This document shows positions 1-5,751 of a stretch of 10,365 bases of DNA, in pieces. The DNA is from an uncultured Alphaproteobacteria bacterium (GTDB lineage Bacteria > Pseudomonadota > Alphaproteobacteria > Rhizobiales > Ancalomicrobiaceae). The stretch spans positions 1 to 10,365 of the forward strand of contig CALBKH010000042.1 of NCBI GenBank assembly GCA_937892955.1, given 5' to 3'. Positions within the stretch are counted from its first letter, which is position 1; every line of letters begins with the position of its first letter. The translations under genes and the position numbers were made by a program. The notes under the pieces were generated by a model, which was not told where the DNA came from, made no database searches, and saw nothing but the letters and a program-made list of their open reading frames with translations.

Positions 1-54
1 CGATCCGAACCGCCGAAAAGCCCCCCCGAGAGCCAGCCTCAGCGCCCGTTGGTA

Positions 55-417
55 TCAGTTGCGCAGGCCGGCGGCGATCGCGCGATTGATGTTGATCAGC
101 ACCGAGAGCTTCTCCGGCGTCGGCTCGATCATCGTGTCCATCGTGCGCTTGAAGATGAAGGTCGCCAGATTGGCGATGTTCTCCTGCAATTCGTGCGGCA
201 ACTCGCTGGTCTCGCCGGTGGCGAAGGAAACGAGGATGGTCCAGAGCTTGCGATTGAACGTCAGAGCGTGATCGAGATCCTTCTCGTTCGTCGCCCAGTC
301 GTCCGAAATCGCCTGAAGACGGGCGGCGGCGCGCAGAAGAAGGCCGGACTCGAGATCGCGCGGATTGGCGATGGTCCTATTGGTCTGGCGATAGGCTTGA
401 GCCGCTTGCTGATACAT
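55..417 (-). CDS. flaF: Flagellar biosynthesis regulator FlaF
   Basis: The 120-residue protein matches the FlaF family of alphaproteobacteria, where FlaF is needed for normal flagellin synthesis or secretion and acts together with FlbT. Visible family features are NPRDLESGLLL (residues 18-28), the segment ALTFNRKLWTIL (51-62), and the best-conserved stretch LPHELQENIANLATFIFKRT (73-92), followed by LININRAIAAGL near the C-terminus. The ATG at 417 lies inside the end of flbT, giving a 41-base overlap, so the two are likely translated from one message. An AAAGGCG sequence lies about 14 bases upstream of the start, which is a weak RBS, so coupling to flbT is plausible. The TGA stop is part of CTGATACC, a motif also found at the dksA stop. 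The family is clear; its exact biochemical action is known only from relatives. Confidence 0.93.
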   Translation of the reverse strand: MYQQAAQAYRQTNRTIANPRDLESGLLLRAAARLQAISDDWATNEKDLDHALTFNRKLWTILVSFATGETSELPHELQENIANLATFIFKRTMDTMIEPTPEKLSVLININRAIAAGLRN

Positions 418-793
418 GACCGATCAGACGCCTTTCGTGTTCGATCAACAATCTCGCGTCCTTGAGCGCCTTGTAGAGATTGCCGCTCAGGATATTCTTG
501 CTAACATCGGTAATATAGCCGATAGAACTCGGCGATGCAAGAATGAATTCATTGATCGCAGTGAAATATTCGTCCTGAAGCTTCTCGACATTCCGTGCCA
601 GATACATCAGTTGTACGATGAGGTAGATGCGCTTGGCCGGAGTATCCGCGGTCGCCGGCGAAAGAATATCCTTCTCTCGAAGGATCGGTGCACTGCCTTC
701 GATGAACAGACGAGTGCGCTGATGGTCGTTGGTGATCAACGACTCGCCGATGATGATCTTCTCGCCTGGCTTGAGTTCGACCTTGAGTGACAT
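377..793 (-). CDS. flbT: Flagellin mRNA regulator FlbT
   Basis: The 138-residue product begins MSLKVELKPGEKIIIGES, the signature N-terminus of FlbT, and continues with the LITNDHQRTRLFIEG and AKRIYLIVQLMYLA segments typical of the family. In Caulobacter, FlbT binds the 5' leader of flagellin mRNA and represses or destabilises it until the hook is complete; a similar role is inferred here. The frame stays open upstream to a possible start at 859, but the ATG at 793 was chosen because the family N-terminus begins there and ACGAGG precedes it by a few bases. It follows the fliC1 terminator hairpin, so it may have its own promoter in 794-897, where a TTAACCA element is present. Its 3' end overlaps flaF by 41 bases. 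Confidence 0.93.
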   Translation of the reverse strand: MSLKVELKPGEKIIIGESLITNDHQRTRLFIEGSAPILREKDILSPATADTPAKRIYLIVQLMYLARNVEKLQDEYFTAINEFILASPSSIGYITDVSKNILSGNLYKALKDARLLIEHERRLIGHVSASGSSLSPDQ

Positions 794-862
794 GAGGCCT
801 CGTGCTGGGACAGGCGGTACGGAGATCTCGATCTCCCTGCCGGGATCATCTTCGCGCAACCG

Positions 863-869
863 TGGTTAA
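863..869 (-). promoter_or_regulatory. Possible CtrA-like half site upstream of flbT
   Basis: The minus strand reads TTAACCA here, 70 bases upstream of the flbT ATG and between the fliC1 terminator and flbT. It matches seven of the eight bases of the TTAACCAT half site described for CtrA in Caulobacter. Similar TTAACC elements lie upstream of fliC1 and fliC3. A 7-base match is weak by itself. Confidence 0.25.
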
Positions 870-897
870 TGCTGCGTTGACGGATCGCGAGACGCCA

Positions 898-924
898 AGA
901 CGGGCGGGGTGGCCCCGCCCGTCT
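898..924 (-). terminator. Terminator hairpin after fliC1
   Basis: A 12-bp perfect stem (AGACGGGCGGGG pairing with its complement, loop of three bases) lies 28 bases after the fliC1 stop codon. On the minus strand it is followed by only two U residues, so it may terminate weakly and allow read-through into flbT. The same stem AGACGGGCGGG follows fliC2 and fliC3. Confidence 0.7.
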
Positions 925-947
925 GGAGATCTTCTTCGATGTCGCGG

Positions 948-1356
948 TCGATCAGCCGAGGAGCTGAAGGACCTGCTGGCCGGCCTGGGCCGACAGCGAC
1001 AGCGCCTTGGAGGAGAGCGACTGCTGGGTCTGGAGAGCCAGCAGGTTGGCGCCTTCCTCGTTGGTGTCGGCGAGCGTCAGCTTGTCGGAACCGGTCTGCA
1101 GGGTGTTGATGATGTTCTTGGTCCAGTCCTGGCGGATCTGCACCGTCGACAGGTTGGTGCCGAAGGTCGAGGACTGGGCGCGCAGCTCGTTCTGAGCGGC
1201 GGAGAGCGCCTTGAGGACGGCGTTGATCTGGGCGTCGGTGGCGAAGCTCACCGAGGCCGACGCCGCGGTCGCGGTCAGGCTCGAGCCGCCGACGGCCGAG
1301 TCGGACGAGTCGTTGTGGGCGACGGTGAAGTTGTTGGCCGAAGCGTAGCTGATCTG
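948..1356. repeat. 409-bp direct repeat shared with fliC2
   Basis: Base-by-base reading shows this block is identical to 2429-2837, covering the 3' third of the two flagellin genes. The first mismatch is at 1357 (fliC1 g, fliC2 a on the plus strand). Confidence 0.93.
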
Positions 1357-2103
1357 GCCGGAGGCCTCGTCGTAGCTCGCCTGGATGTCGCCGTTGGTGG
1401 CGCTGTTCACCTTGTCGACGACGTCCTTGATGGTGTCGGCGTCGGTCAGGTCGACCTTGTAGGTGGTCGACCCGGACGAGGTGGTCACGGCGAACTCGAG
1501 ATAATCGCCGTCGGCGGAGCCGGCGTCGGTGGTCTCGGCCGTGTTGGCGCCGAAGGTCGTGCCCGAGCCCGAATAGATGGTCGAGTCGAGGCCGATGGCG
1601 GTGGCGTCGGTGTAGTCGACGGCGGTGATCTTGAGCTTGTTGGTCGAATCTTCGTTGAAGATGACCGACAGGTCGTTGCCGGTGCCGGCGAGAAGGTTCT
1701 TGCCGTTGTAGCCGGAGTCCTTGGCGACCGCCTCGAGCTGCTTGAGGATCTCGCCGTACTCGGCGGCGTACTTGGCGCGAGTGGCGGTGTCGGAAGCCGT
1801 GGTGGAGAGCGCCTGCGTCGCCTTGCCCTTGGCACTGTCGACGAGCTTGGAGATCGAGGTGATGCCCTGATCGGCCGCCTTGAGCACCTGGATCGACTGA
1901 CCCATGTCGTCGAGCAGGTTGGAAAGATCGGAGGCGCGGTTCGACAGACCGGAAGCGGTGAAGAACGACTTCGGATTGTCGAGAGCGGAATTCACCTTGC
2001 GGCCGGTGGCCAGTCGGTTCTGTACCGTCCCGAGCAGTTCGGCGGTCGACTGCAGCGACAACAGATTCTGCCGGACGGAGGCGGAAAGAACGATATCGGA
2101 CAC
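952..2103 (-). CDS. fliC: Flagellin (copy 1, nearest flbT)
   Basis: This 383-residue flagellin subunit of the filament has a conserved N-terminal D0/D1 region (residues about 1-140, with LATGRKVNSALDNPKSFFTA and NRASDL), a variable serine/threonine-rich centre, and a conserved C-terminal helix ending QAGQQVLQLLG. The start is GTG at 2103: the frame is open up to an ATG at 2160, but GTG aligns exactly with the ATG of fliC2 and has the same GGGAGTGAG ribosome-binding segment about eight bases before it. The protein differs from fliC2 at about a dozen residues, clustered at the N-terminus and in a short central window (KVDLTDADT, NSATNGDIQ). No cysteines are seen. It is the last of three tandem copies and is followed by a terminator, then flbT and flaF. 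Export is by the flagellar type III apparatus, so no signal peptide is expected. Confidence 0.95.
   Translation of the reverse strand: MSDIVLSASVRQNLLSLQSTAELLGTVQNRLATGRKVNSALDNPKSFFTASGLSNRASDLSNLLDDMGQSIQVLKAADQGITSISKLVDSAKGKATQALSTTASDTATRAKYAAEYGEILKQLEAVAKDSGYNGKNLLAGTGNDLSVIFNEDSTNKLKITAVDYTDATAIGLDSTIYSGSGTTFGANTAETTDAGSADGDYLEFAVTTSSGSTTYKVDLTDADTIKDVVDKVNSATNGDIQASYDEASGQISYASANNFTVAHNDSSDSAVGGSSLTATAASASVSFATDAQINAVLKALSAAQNELRAQSSTFGTNLSTVQIRQDWTKNIINTLQTGSDKLTLADTNEEGANLLALQTQQSLSSKALSLSAQAGQQVLQLLG
1502..1921. repeat. 420-bp direct repeat shared with fliC2
   Basis: This block is identical to 2983-3402 over its whole length. Between it and the other identical block lies a window (1357-1501) in which I count ten differences from fliC2. 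Confidence 0.93.
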
Positions 2104-2109
2104 CGATCT

Positions 2110-2151
2110 CACTCCCGTTTCTGGTGGTCCCCGCCGATTCGGAAGGGAGTG
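2110..2151 (-). promoter_or_regulatory. Leader inverted repeat covering the fliC1 RBS
   Basis: The RBS segment GGGAGTG (minus strand, 2116-2110) is fully complementary to CACTCCC upstream (2151-2145), with a 28-base loop. Pairing would hide the Shine-Dalgarno sequence and could be the element on which FlbT acts. The pairing is visible; the regulatory role is inferred. Confidence 0.35.
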
Positions 2152-2180
2152 TTGTTTCACTTCATGGGAGCATCATGCTT

Positions 2181-2204
2181 CGTTAACCTTAATGGAGAGT
2201 AAAC
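2181..2204 (-). promoter_or_regulatory. Conserved promoter-like block of fliC1
   Basis: On the minus strand this reads GTTTACT, four variable bases, then ATTAAGGTTAACG. It matches the block upstream of fliC2 at 18 of 24 positions and sits at nearly the same distance from the start (about 80-100 bases). The surrounding leader is much less similar, which suggests selection for a promoter or activator site. The factor is unknown; TTAACC resembles a CtrA half site. Confidence 0.45.
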
Positions 2205-2371
2205 CGGATCAAGCGTTTGCCGGGACAGCGCGATATTCCTTCGCCGGCCGGAATTCGGTGGCCTCGACGCACGGGGAGAGTGGCGGGGAGGGCGGAATTC
2301 GGCCGATCGCGCGCGCCGTCGCGAAGACGCGATCGACGAAACCCGGTCCGCATCCGGGCCGAGAAACGCGA

Positions 2372-2398
2372 AGACGGGCGGGTTTGCCCCGCCCGTCT
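2372..2398 (-). terminator. Terminator hairpin after fliC2
   Basis: An 11-bp perfect stem (AGACGGGCGGG and its complement, five-base loop) lies 34 bases after the fliC2 stop. The U-tract is poor on the minus strand. Confidence 0.7.
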
Positions 2399-2428
2399 CG
2401 TCGTCTTCGAATCTTCTTCGTGATCGGA

Positions 2429-2837
2429 TCGATCAGCCGAGGAGCTGAAGGACCTGCTGGCCGGCCTGGGCCGACAGCGACAGCGCCTTGGAGGAGAGCG
2501 ACTGCTGGGTCTGGAGAGCCAGCAGGTTGGCGCCTTCCTCGTTGGTGTCGGCGAGCGTCAGCTTGTCGGAACCGGTCTGCAGGGTGTTGATGATGTTCTT
2601 GGTCCAGTCCTGGCGGATCTGCACCGTCGACAGGTTGGTGCCGAAGGTCGAGGACTGGGCGCGCAGCTCGTTCTGAGCGGCGGAGAGCGCCTTGAGGACG
2701 GCGTTGATCTGGGCGTCGGTGGCGAAGCTCACCGAGGCCGACGCCGCGGTCGCGGTCAGGCTCGAGCCGCCGACGGCCGAGTCGGACGAGTCGTTGTGGG
2801 CGACGGTGAAGTTGTTGGCCGAAGCGTAGCTGATCTG
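2429..2837. repeat. 409-bp direct repeat shared with fliC1
   Basis: Identical to 948-1356. The last 57 bases (2781-2837) are also identical in fliC3. Confidence 0.93.
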
Positions 2838-3584
2838 ACCGGAGGTCTCGTCGTAGCTGGCCTGAACCGCGCCGTTGGTGGCGTTGTTCACCTTGTCGAC
2901 GACGTCCTTGATGGTGTCGGCGTCGGTCAGGTTGACCTTGTAGGTGGTCGACCCGGACGAGGTGGTCACGGCGAACTCGAGGTAATCGCCGTCGGCGGAG
3001 CCGGCGTCGGTGGTCTCGGCCGTGTTGGCGCCGAAGGTCGTGCCCGAGCCCGAATAGATGGTCGAGTCGAGGCCGATGGCGGTGGCGTCGGTGTAGTCGA
3101 CGGCGGTGATCTTGAGCTTGTTGGTCGAATCTTCGTTGAAGATGACCGACAGGTCGTTGCCGGTGCCGGCGAGAAGGTTCTTGCCGTTGTAGCCGGAGTC
3201 CTTGGCGACCGCCTCGAGCTGCTTGAGGATCTCGCCGTACTCGGCGGCGTACTTGGCGCGAGTGGCGGTGTCGGAAGCCGTGGTGGAGAGCGCCTGCGTC
3301 GCCTTGCCCTTGGCACTGTCGACGAGCTTGGAGATCGAGGTGATGCCCTGATCGGCCGCCTTGAGCACCTGGATCGACTGACCCATGTCGTCGAGCAGGT
3401 TGCCGAGGTCGGAGGCGCGGTTGGAGAGCGCCGACGCGGTGAAGAACGACTTCGGATTGTCGAGGGCCGAATTGACCTTGCGGCCGGTGGCCAGTCGGTT
3501 CTGAACCGTGCCGAGCATATCGGCGGTCGACTGCAGAGACAGCAGGTTCTGCCGGACGGAGGCGGAGAGAACGATACCAGACAT
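2433..3584 (-). CDS. fliC: Flagellin (copy 2, middle)
   Basis: This 383-residue flagellin begins MSGIVLSASVRQNLLSLQ at an ATG with GGGAGTGAG upstream. The N- and C-terminal filament core regions are as in copy 1. The central domain reads KVNLTDADTIKDVVDKVNNATNGAVQ, which is the version found in copy 3, not in copy 1. At DNA level the gene is a mosaic: identical to fliC1 at 2429-2837 and 2983-3402, but identical to fliC3 at 2781-2951. Its own terminator follows, and a promoter-like block lies about 100 bases upstream, so it is probably transcribed alone. Any functional split between the copies (major or minor filament subunit) cannot be read from the sequence. Confidence 0.96.
   Translation of the reverse strand: MSGIVLSASVRQNLLSLQSTADMLGTVQNRLATGRKVNSALDNPKSFFTASALSNRASDLGNLLDDMGQSIQVLKAADQGITSISKLVDSAKGKATQALSTTASDTATRAKYAAEYGEILKQLEAVAKDSGYNGKNLLAGTGNDLSVIFNEDSTNKLKITAVDYTDATAIGLDSTIYSGSGTTFGANTAETTDAGSADGDYLEFAVTTSSGSTTYKVNLTDADTIKDVVDKVNNATNGAVQASYDETSGQISYASANNFTVAHNDSSDSAVGGSSLTATAASASVSFATDAQINAVLKALSAAQNELRAQSSTFGTNLSTVQIRQDWTKNIINTLQTGSDKLTLADTNEEGANLLALQTQQSLSSKALSLSAQAGQQVLQLLG
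2781..2951. repeat. 171-bp block identical between fliC2 and fliC3
   Basis: The block is identical to 4292-4462. The bases just outside differ (2780 a against c; 2952 c against a). fliC1 differs from it at nine positions after 1356. Confidence 0.92.
2983..3402. repeat. 420-bp direct repeat shared with fliC1
   Basis: Identical to 1502-1921. Divergence begins abruptly at 3403, in the codons for the N-terminal helix. Confidence 0.93.
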
Positions 3585-3665
3585 GTTTTACTCACTCCCG
3601 ATTCTGGGGCTTCCCCTCCATCCTGGAAGGGCGTGCGTACTCGGCACGTCGGGATCATGTTGGCG

Positions 3666-3689
3666 CGGTAACCCTAATTCGAAGTAAAC
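3666..3689 (-). promoter_or_regulatory. Conserved promoter-like block of fliC2
   Basis: On the minus strand this reads GTTTACT, four variable bases, then ATTAGGGTTACCG, aligned with the fliC1 block at 18 of 24 positions and placed about 82-105 bases before the ATG. The sigma factor or activator is not identified. Confidence 0.45.
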
Positions 3690-3839
3690 GGCAGCGGCCG
3701 GTATTCGCCCATGAGATGGAATTTTTGTTAGACAGAGGTGAATACGTCCACTGTCGTCGGATGGTCGAATACGCCGTGTTGCCAAGGGAAATGGCGCCAT
3801 ACGAGTGTAATGCGCGCATCAATTCATGACGACCTGTCG

Positions 3840-3865
3840 CTCGTGCCGTAGGTTGCACGAGTTTT
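3840..3865 (+). terminator. Hairpin with T-run, no gene in front of it
   Basis: CTCGTGC and GCACGAG form a perfect 7-bp stem with an 8-base loop, followed on the plus strand by TTTT. This has the form of an intrinsic terminator, yet no plus-strand gene precedes it. It could end a small RNA or an antisense transcript, or be a chance structure. Confidence 0.35.
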
Positions 3866-3885
3866 CGTGATGAAGACGATCGTTG

Positions 3886-3919
3886 AAAAAGCAAGACGGG
3901 CGGGAAAGCCCGCCCGTCT
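3886..3919 (-). terminator. Terminator hairpin after fliC3
   Basis: An 11-bp perfect stem AGACGGGCGGG with a 4-base loop is followed on the minus strand by TGC and five U residues. It is the best-formed of the three flagellin terminators. Confidence 0.8.
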
Positions 3920-3943
3920 CGTCGATGCCGTGGTCGCGAACGA

Positions 3944-5086
3944 TCACCCGAGCAGCTGGAGAACCTGCTGACCGGCCTGCGCGGAGAGCGACAGAGCCTT
4001 GGTCGACAGAGCCTGCTGGGTCTGCAGGGCGAGGAGGTTGGCACCTTCCTCGTTGGTGTCGGCGAGCGTCAGCTTGTCGGCGCCGGCCTGCAGGGTGTTG
4101 ATGATGTTCTTGGCGAAGTCCTGGCGGGTCTGGACGGTCGACAGGCTGGTGCCGAAGGTCGAGGACTGGGCGCGCAGGGTGCTCTGAGCCGAGTTCAACG
4201 CCTTGAGGACGGCATTGATCTGGGCGTCGGTGCCGAAGTTCACCGCGGCCGACGCGGCGGTCACGGTCAGCTTGGAGCCGGAGACGGCGCCGTCGGACGA
4301 GTCGTTGTGGGCGACGGTGAAGTTGTTGGCCGAAGCGTAGCTGATCTGACCGGAGGTCTCGTCGTAGCTGGCCTGAACCGCGCCGTTGGTGGCGTTGTTC
4401 ACCTTGTCGACGACGTCCTTGATGGTGTCGGCGTCGGTCAGGTTGACCTTGTAGGTGGTCGAACCGGACGAGGTGGTCACGGCGAATTCGAGATAATCGC
4501 CGTCGGCGGAGCCGGCGTCGGTGGTCTCGGCCGTGTCGGCACCGAAGGTCGTGCCCGAACCCGAATAGATGGTCGAGTCGAGGCCGATGTTGGAGGCGTC
4601 GGTATAGTCGACCGCCGTCACCTTCAGCTTGCTGGTCGAGGTCTCGTTGAAGAGGACCGAGAGATCGTTGCCGGTGCCGCCGAGGAGGTTCTTGCCGTTG
4701 TAGCTGGCATCCTTGGCCGCGGAGGCGATCTGGTTGAGCAGCTCACCGTATTCGGCGGCGTACTTGGTGCGCGAGGAGCTGTCCGAGGTCTGCAGGGCCT
4801 GGTTGGCCTTGGCCTTGGCGGCGTCGACGAGCTTGGAGATCGAGGTGATGCCCTGATCGGCCGCCTTCAGCACCTGAACCGCCTGACCCATGTCGTCGAG
4901 CAGGTTCGAGATGTCGGAAGCGCGGTTGTTCAGGCTCTGCGCGGTGAAGTAGGCGCTGGCGTTGTCGGAGGCCGAGTTCACCTTGCGGCCGGTGGCCAGG
5001 TGCTGGTTGGTGATGCCCATCATCTCGGCGGTGGACTGCAGCGACGAGAGAGCATTACGGACGCCGGCGGAAATCGCGATAGACAT
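3944..5086 (-). CDS. fliC: Flagellin (copy 3, most divergent)
   Basis: This 380-residue flagellin begins MSIAISAGVRNALSSLQ. The ATG at 5086 was chosen over an in-frame ATG at 5164 because it aligns with the other two copies and AGGAAGGATC lies about eight bases upstream. Core features are LATGRKVNSASDN and NRASDISNLLDDMGQ at the N-terminus and the terminal QAGQQVLQLLG. It differs from copies 1 and 2 along both ends (for example TDQ-like MGITNQHLATG in place of LGTVQNRLATG, and TLRAQSS in place of ELRAQSS), while 171 bases of the centre are identical to copy 2. It lies first in the minus-strand array, after the terminator of the FlaG-like gene, so it must have its own promoter within about 5087-5300. 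Confidence 0.95.
   Translation of the reverse strand: MSIAISAGVRNALSSLQSTAEMMGITNQHLATGRKVNSASDNASAYFTAQSLNNRASDISNLLDDMGQAVQVLKAADQGITSISKLVDAAKAKANQALQTSDSSSRTKYAAEYGELLNQIASAAKDASYNGKNLLGGTGNDLSVLFNETSTSKLKVTAVDYTDASNIGLDSTIYSGSGTTFGADTAETTDAGSADGDYLEFAVTTSSGSTTYKVNLTDADTIKDVVDKVNNATNGAVQASYDETSGQISYASANNFTVAHNDSSDGAVSGSKLTVTAASAAVNFGTDAQINAVLKALNSAQSTLRAQSSTFGTSLSTVQTRQDFAKNIINTLQAGADKLTLADTNEEGANLLALQTQQALSTKALSLSAQAGQQVLQLLG
4292..4462. repeat. 171-bp block identical between fliC3 and fliC2
   Basis: Identical to 2781-2951. Similarity stays high but imperfect further toward the 5' half of the gene, to about 4590. Confidence 0.92.
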
Positions 5087-5201
5087 GTTGTTCGATCCTT
5101 CCTGATCGAGATACGTCGGTCCCTTCTGAACCGCGGTCACCTCCGATAGATGACGCAACAACAACTGCCGGCCAAACTTGAATCATTGCATAAGGAATGT
5201 A

Positions 5202-5222
5202 GTTAACGAACGTCATGGTTAA
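5202..5222 (-). promoter_or_regulatory. Paired TTAAC elements upstream of fliC3
   Basis: The minus strand carries TTAACCAT at 5222-5215, an exact match to the CtrA half site known from Caulobacter, and GTTAAC ending at 5202, about 117 bases before the fliC3 start. The spacing does not fit the classic TTAA-N7-TTAA site. The regulatory role is inferred. Confidence 0.35.
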
Positions 5223-5299
5223 GCGTGTTTGAAGTAATCGACGAGCGTATACAGTTTGTTATGCTTACCGCATCGTTTACGCTGAGGACGCGCGCGACG

Positions 5300-5328
5300 A
5301 AAAAGCCCTCGCTTCGAGGGCGAGGGCT
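5300..5328 (-). terminator. Terminator after the FlaG-like gene
   Basis: On the minus strand AGCCCTCG pairs with CGAGGGCT (8 bp, 9-base loop) and runs into five U residues. A second 7-bp pairing, GCCCTCG with CGAGGGC (loop CTT on the plus strand), is also possible within it. It lies about 50 bases after the stop at 5380 and separates that gene from fliC3. Confidence 0.8.
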
Positions 5329-5379
5329 CAGGGTGTGCGATCGACGCGGAGGGGGGCGGGGCTGTGCCGTCTTCCCCGC

Positions 5380-5751
5380 TCAGACGGATCGGTCGACGGC
5401 AGGTGTCTCGTGGGAGGTGCGGTCGTGTTGCTCGTAGGCGGCGCGCGAGCGGATCTTGTCGGAGCGGGGGATCTCCAGAATGACTCGCTCCGTCGTCTCG
5501 TCGGTCCAGCGGTAGACGACCGAACCGCTCGGGAGGTCGCGTTCGAAACCGGCTCTGATGGCGAGCCGCCCGGCTCTTTCCTGATCGCGGCGACGGTCGT
5601 CGGTGGAGGAGGCGTTCTGCGACGGCTGAGCCGCGCGAACGGTCTTTTCGGTCGGGAGATCCGTCGCGGTCGCGCCGCCGGCGACGTCGTCGCGGCGGTT
5701 GGGTGGATCGTGGACGATCGTCGCGTAGGGTCTGATGGCTCCGGTATCCAT
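5380..5751 (-). CDS. Putative FlaG-like flagellar-locus protein
   Basis: This 123-residue polar protein has no signal peptide or membrane segment. The C-terminal part contains VVYRWTDETTERVILEIP (residues 78-95), which resembles the core of FlaG proteins (a beta-hairpin reading roughly V-Y-x-x-x-D-x-x-T-G-E-V-I-x-x-I-P), followed by a charged stretch and AAYE. The N-terminal half has ATDLPTEKTVRAA, reminiscent of the LPxxxTVTAA stretch seen in small proteins beside flagellins in Hyphomicrobiales. The glycine usual before GEV is replaced (TTERV). The ATG at 5751 is preferred over one at 5805 because GAGGAG precedes it by six bases. It reads toward the flagellins and ends in a strong terminator. 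FlaG affects filament length in other bacteria; the assignment here rests on a short motif plus context. Confidence 0.68.
   Translation of the reverse strand: MDTGAIRPYATIVHDPPNRRDDVAGGATATDLPTEKTVRAAQPSQNASSTDDRRRDQERAGRLAIRAGFERDLPSGSVVYRWTDETTERVILEIPRSDKIRSRAAYEQHDRTSHETPAVDRSV

Larger units (their letters stand above)
2104..2432. other. fliC2-fliC1 intergenic region (329 bases)
   Basis: No gene is supported here. The region holds the leader and promoter-like block of fliC1 on its left side and the fliC2 terminator at 2372-2398. The part between about 2210 and 2370 shows no clear motif; GGAATTCGG occurs twice in it but without further structure. Confidence 0.7.
3585..3943. other. fliC3-fliC2 intergenic region (359 bases)
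   Basis: No coding sequence is supported. It contains the fliC2 leader and promoter-like block (3666-3689), a stretch of lower GC content (about 3715-3890), an outward-facing hairpin with a T-run on the plus strand (3840-3865), and the fliC3 terminator. In the fliC2 leader, TCGGGA at the RBS (3601-3596, minus strand) is complementary to TCCCGA further upstream (3654-3649). Confidence 0.65.

Noticed and set aside
1..54. Terminator after flaF
   Set aside because: On the minus strand a G-run is followed by TTTT, but no complementary C-rich arm is present, so no stem can be drawn.
802..2202. Long plus-strand open frame rich in Gly, Val and Arg opposite fliC1
   Set aside because: It is the antisense shadow of a clear flagellin; the same artefact occurs opposite fliC2 (2796-3671) and fliC3 (4307-5149), as expected from high-GC codon bias.
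5161..5180. Sigma-54-like sequence TGGCCGGCAGTTGT upstream of fliC3
   Set aside because: The GG and the TTG are one base too close and the GC of the -12 element is missing. A similar near-miss upstream of fliC1 (CGGCAAACGCTTGA) fails the same way.
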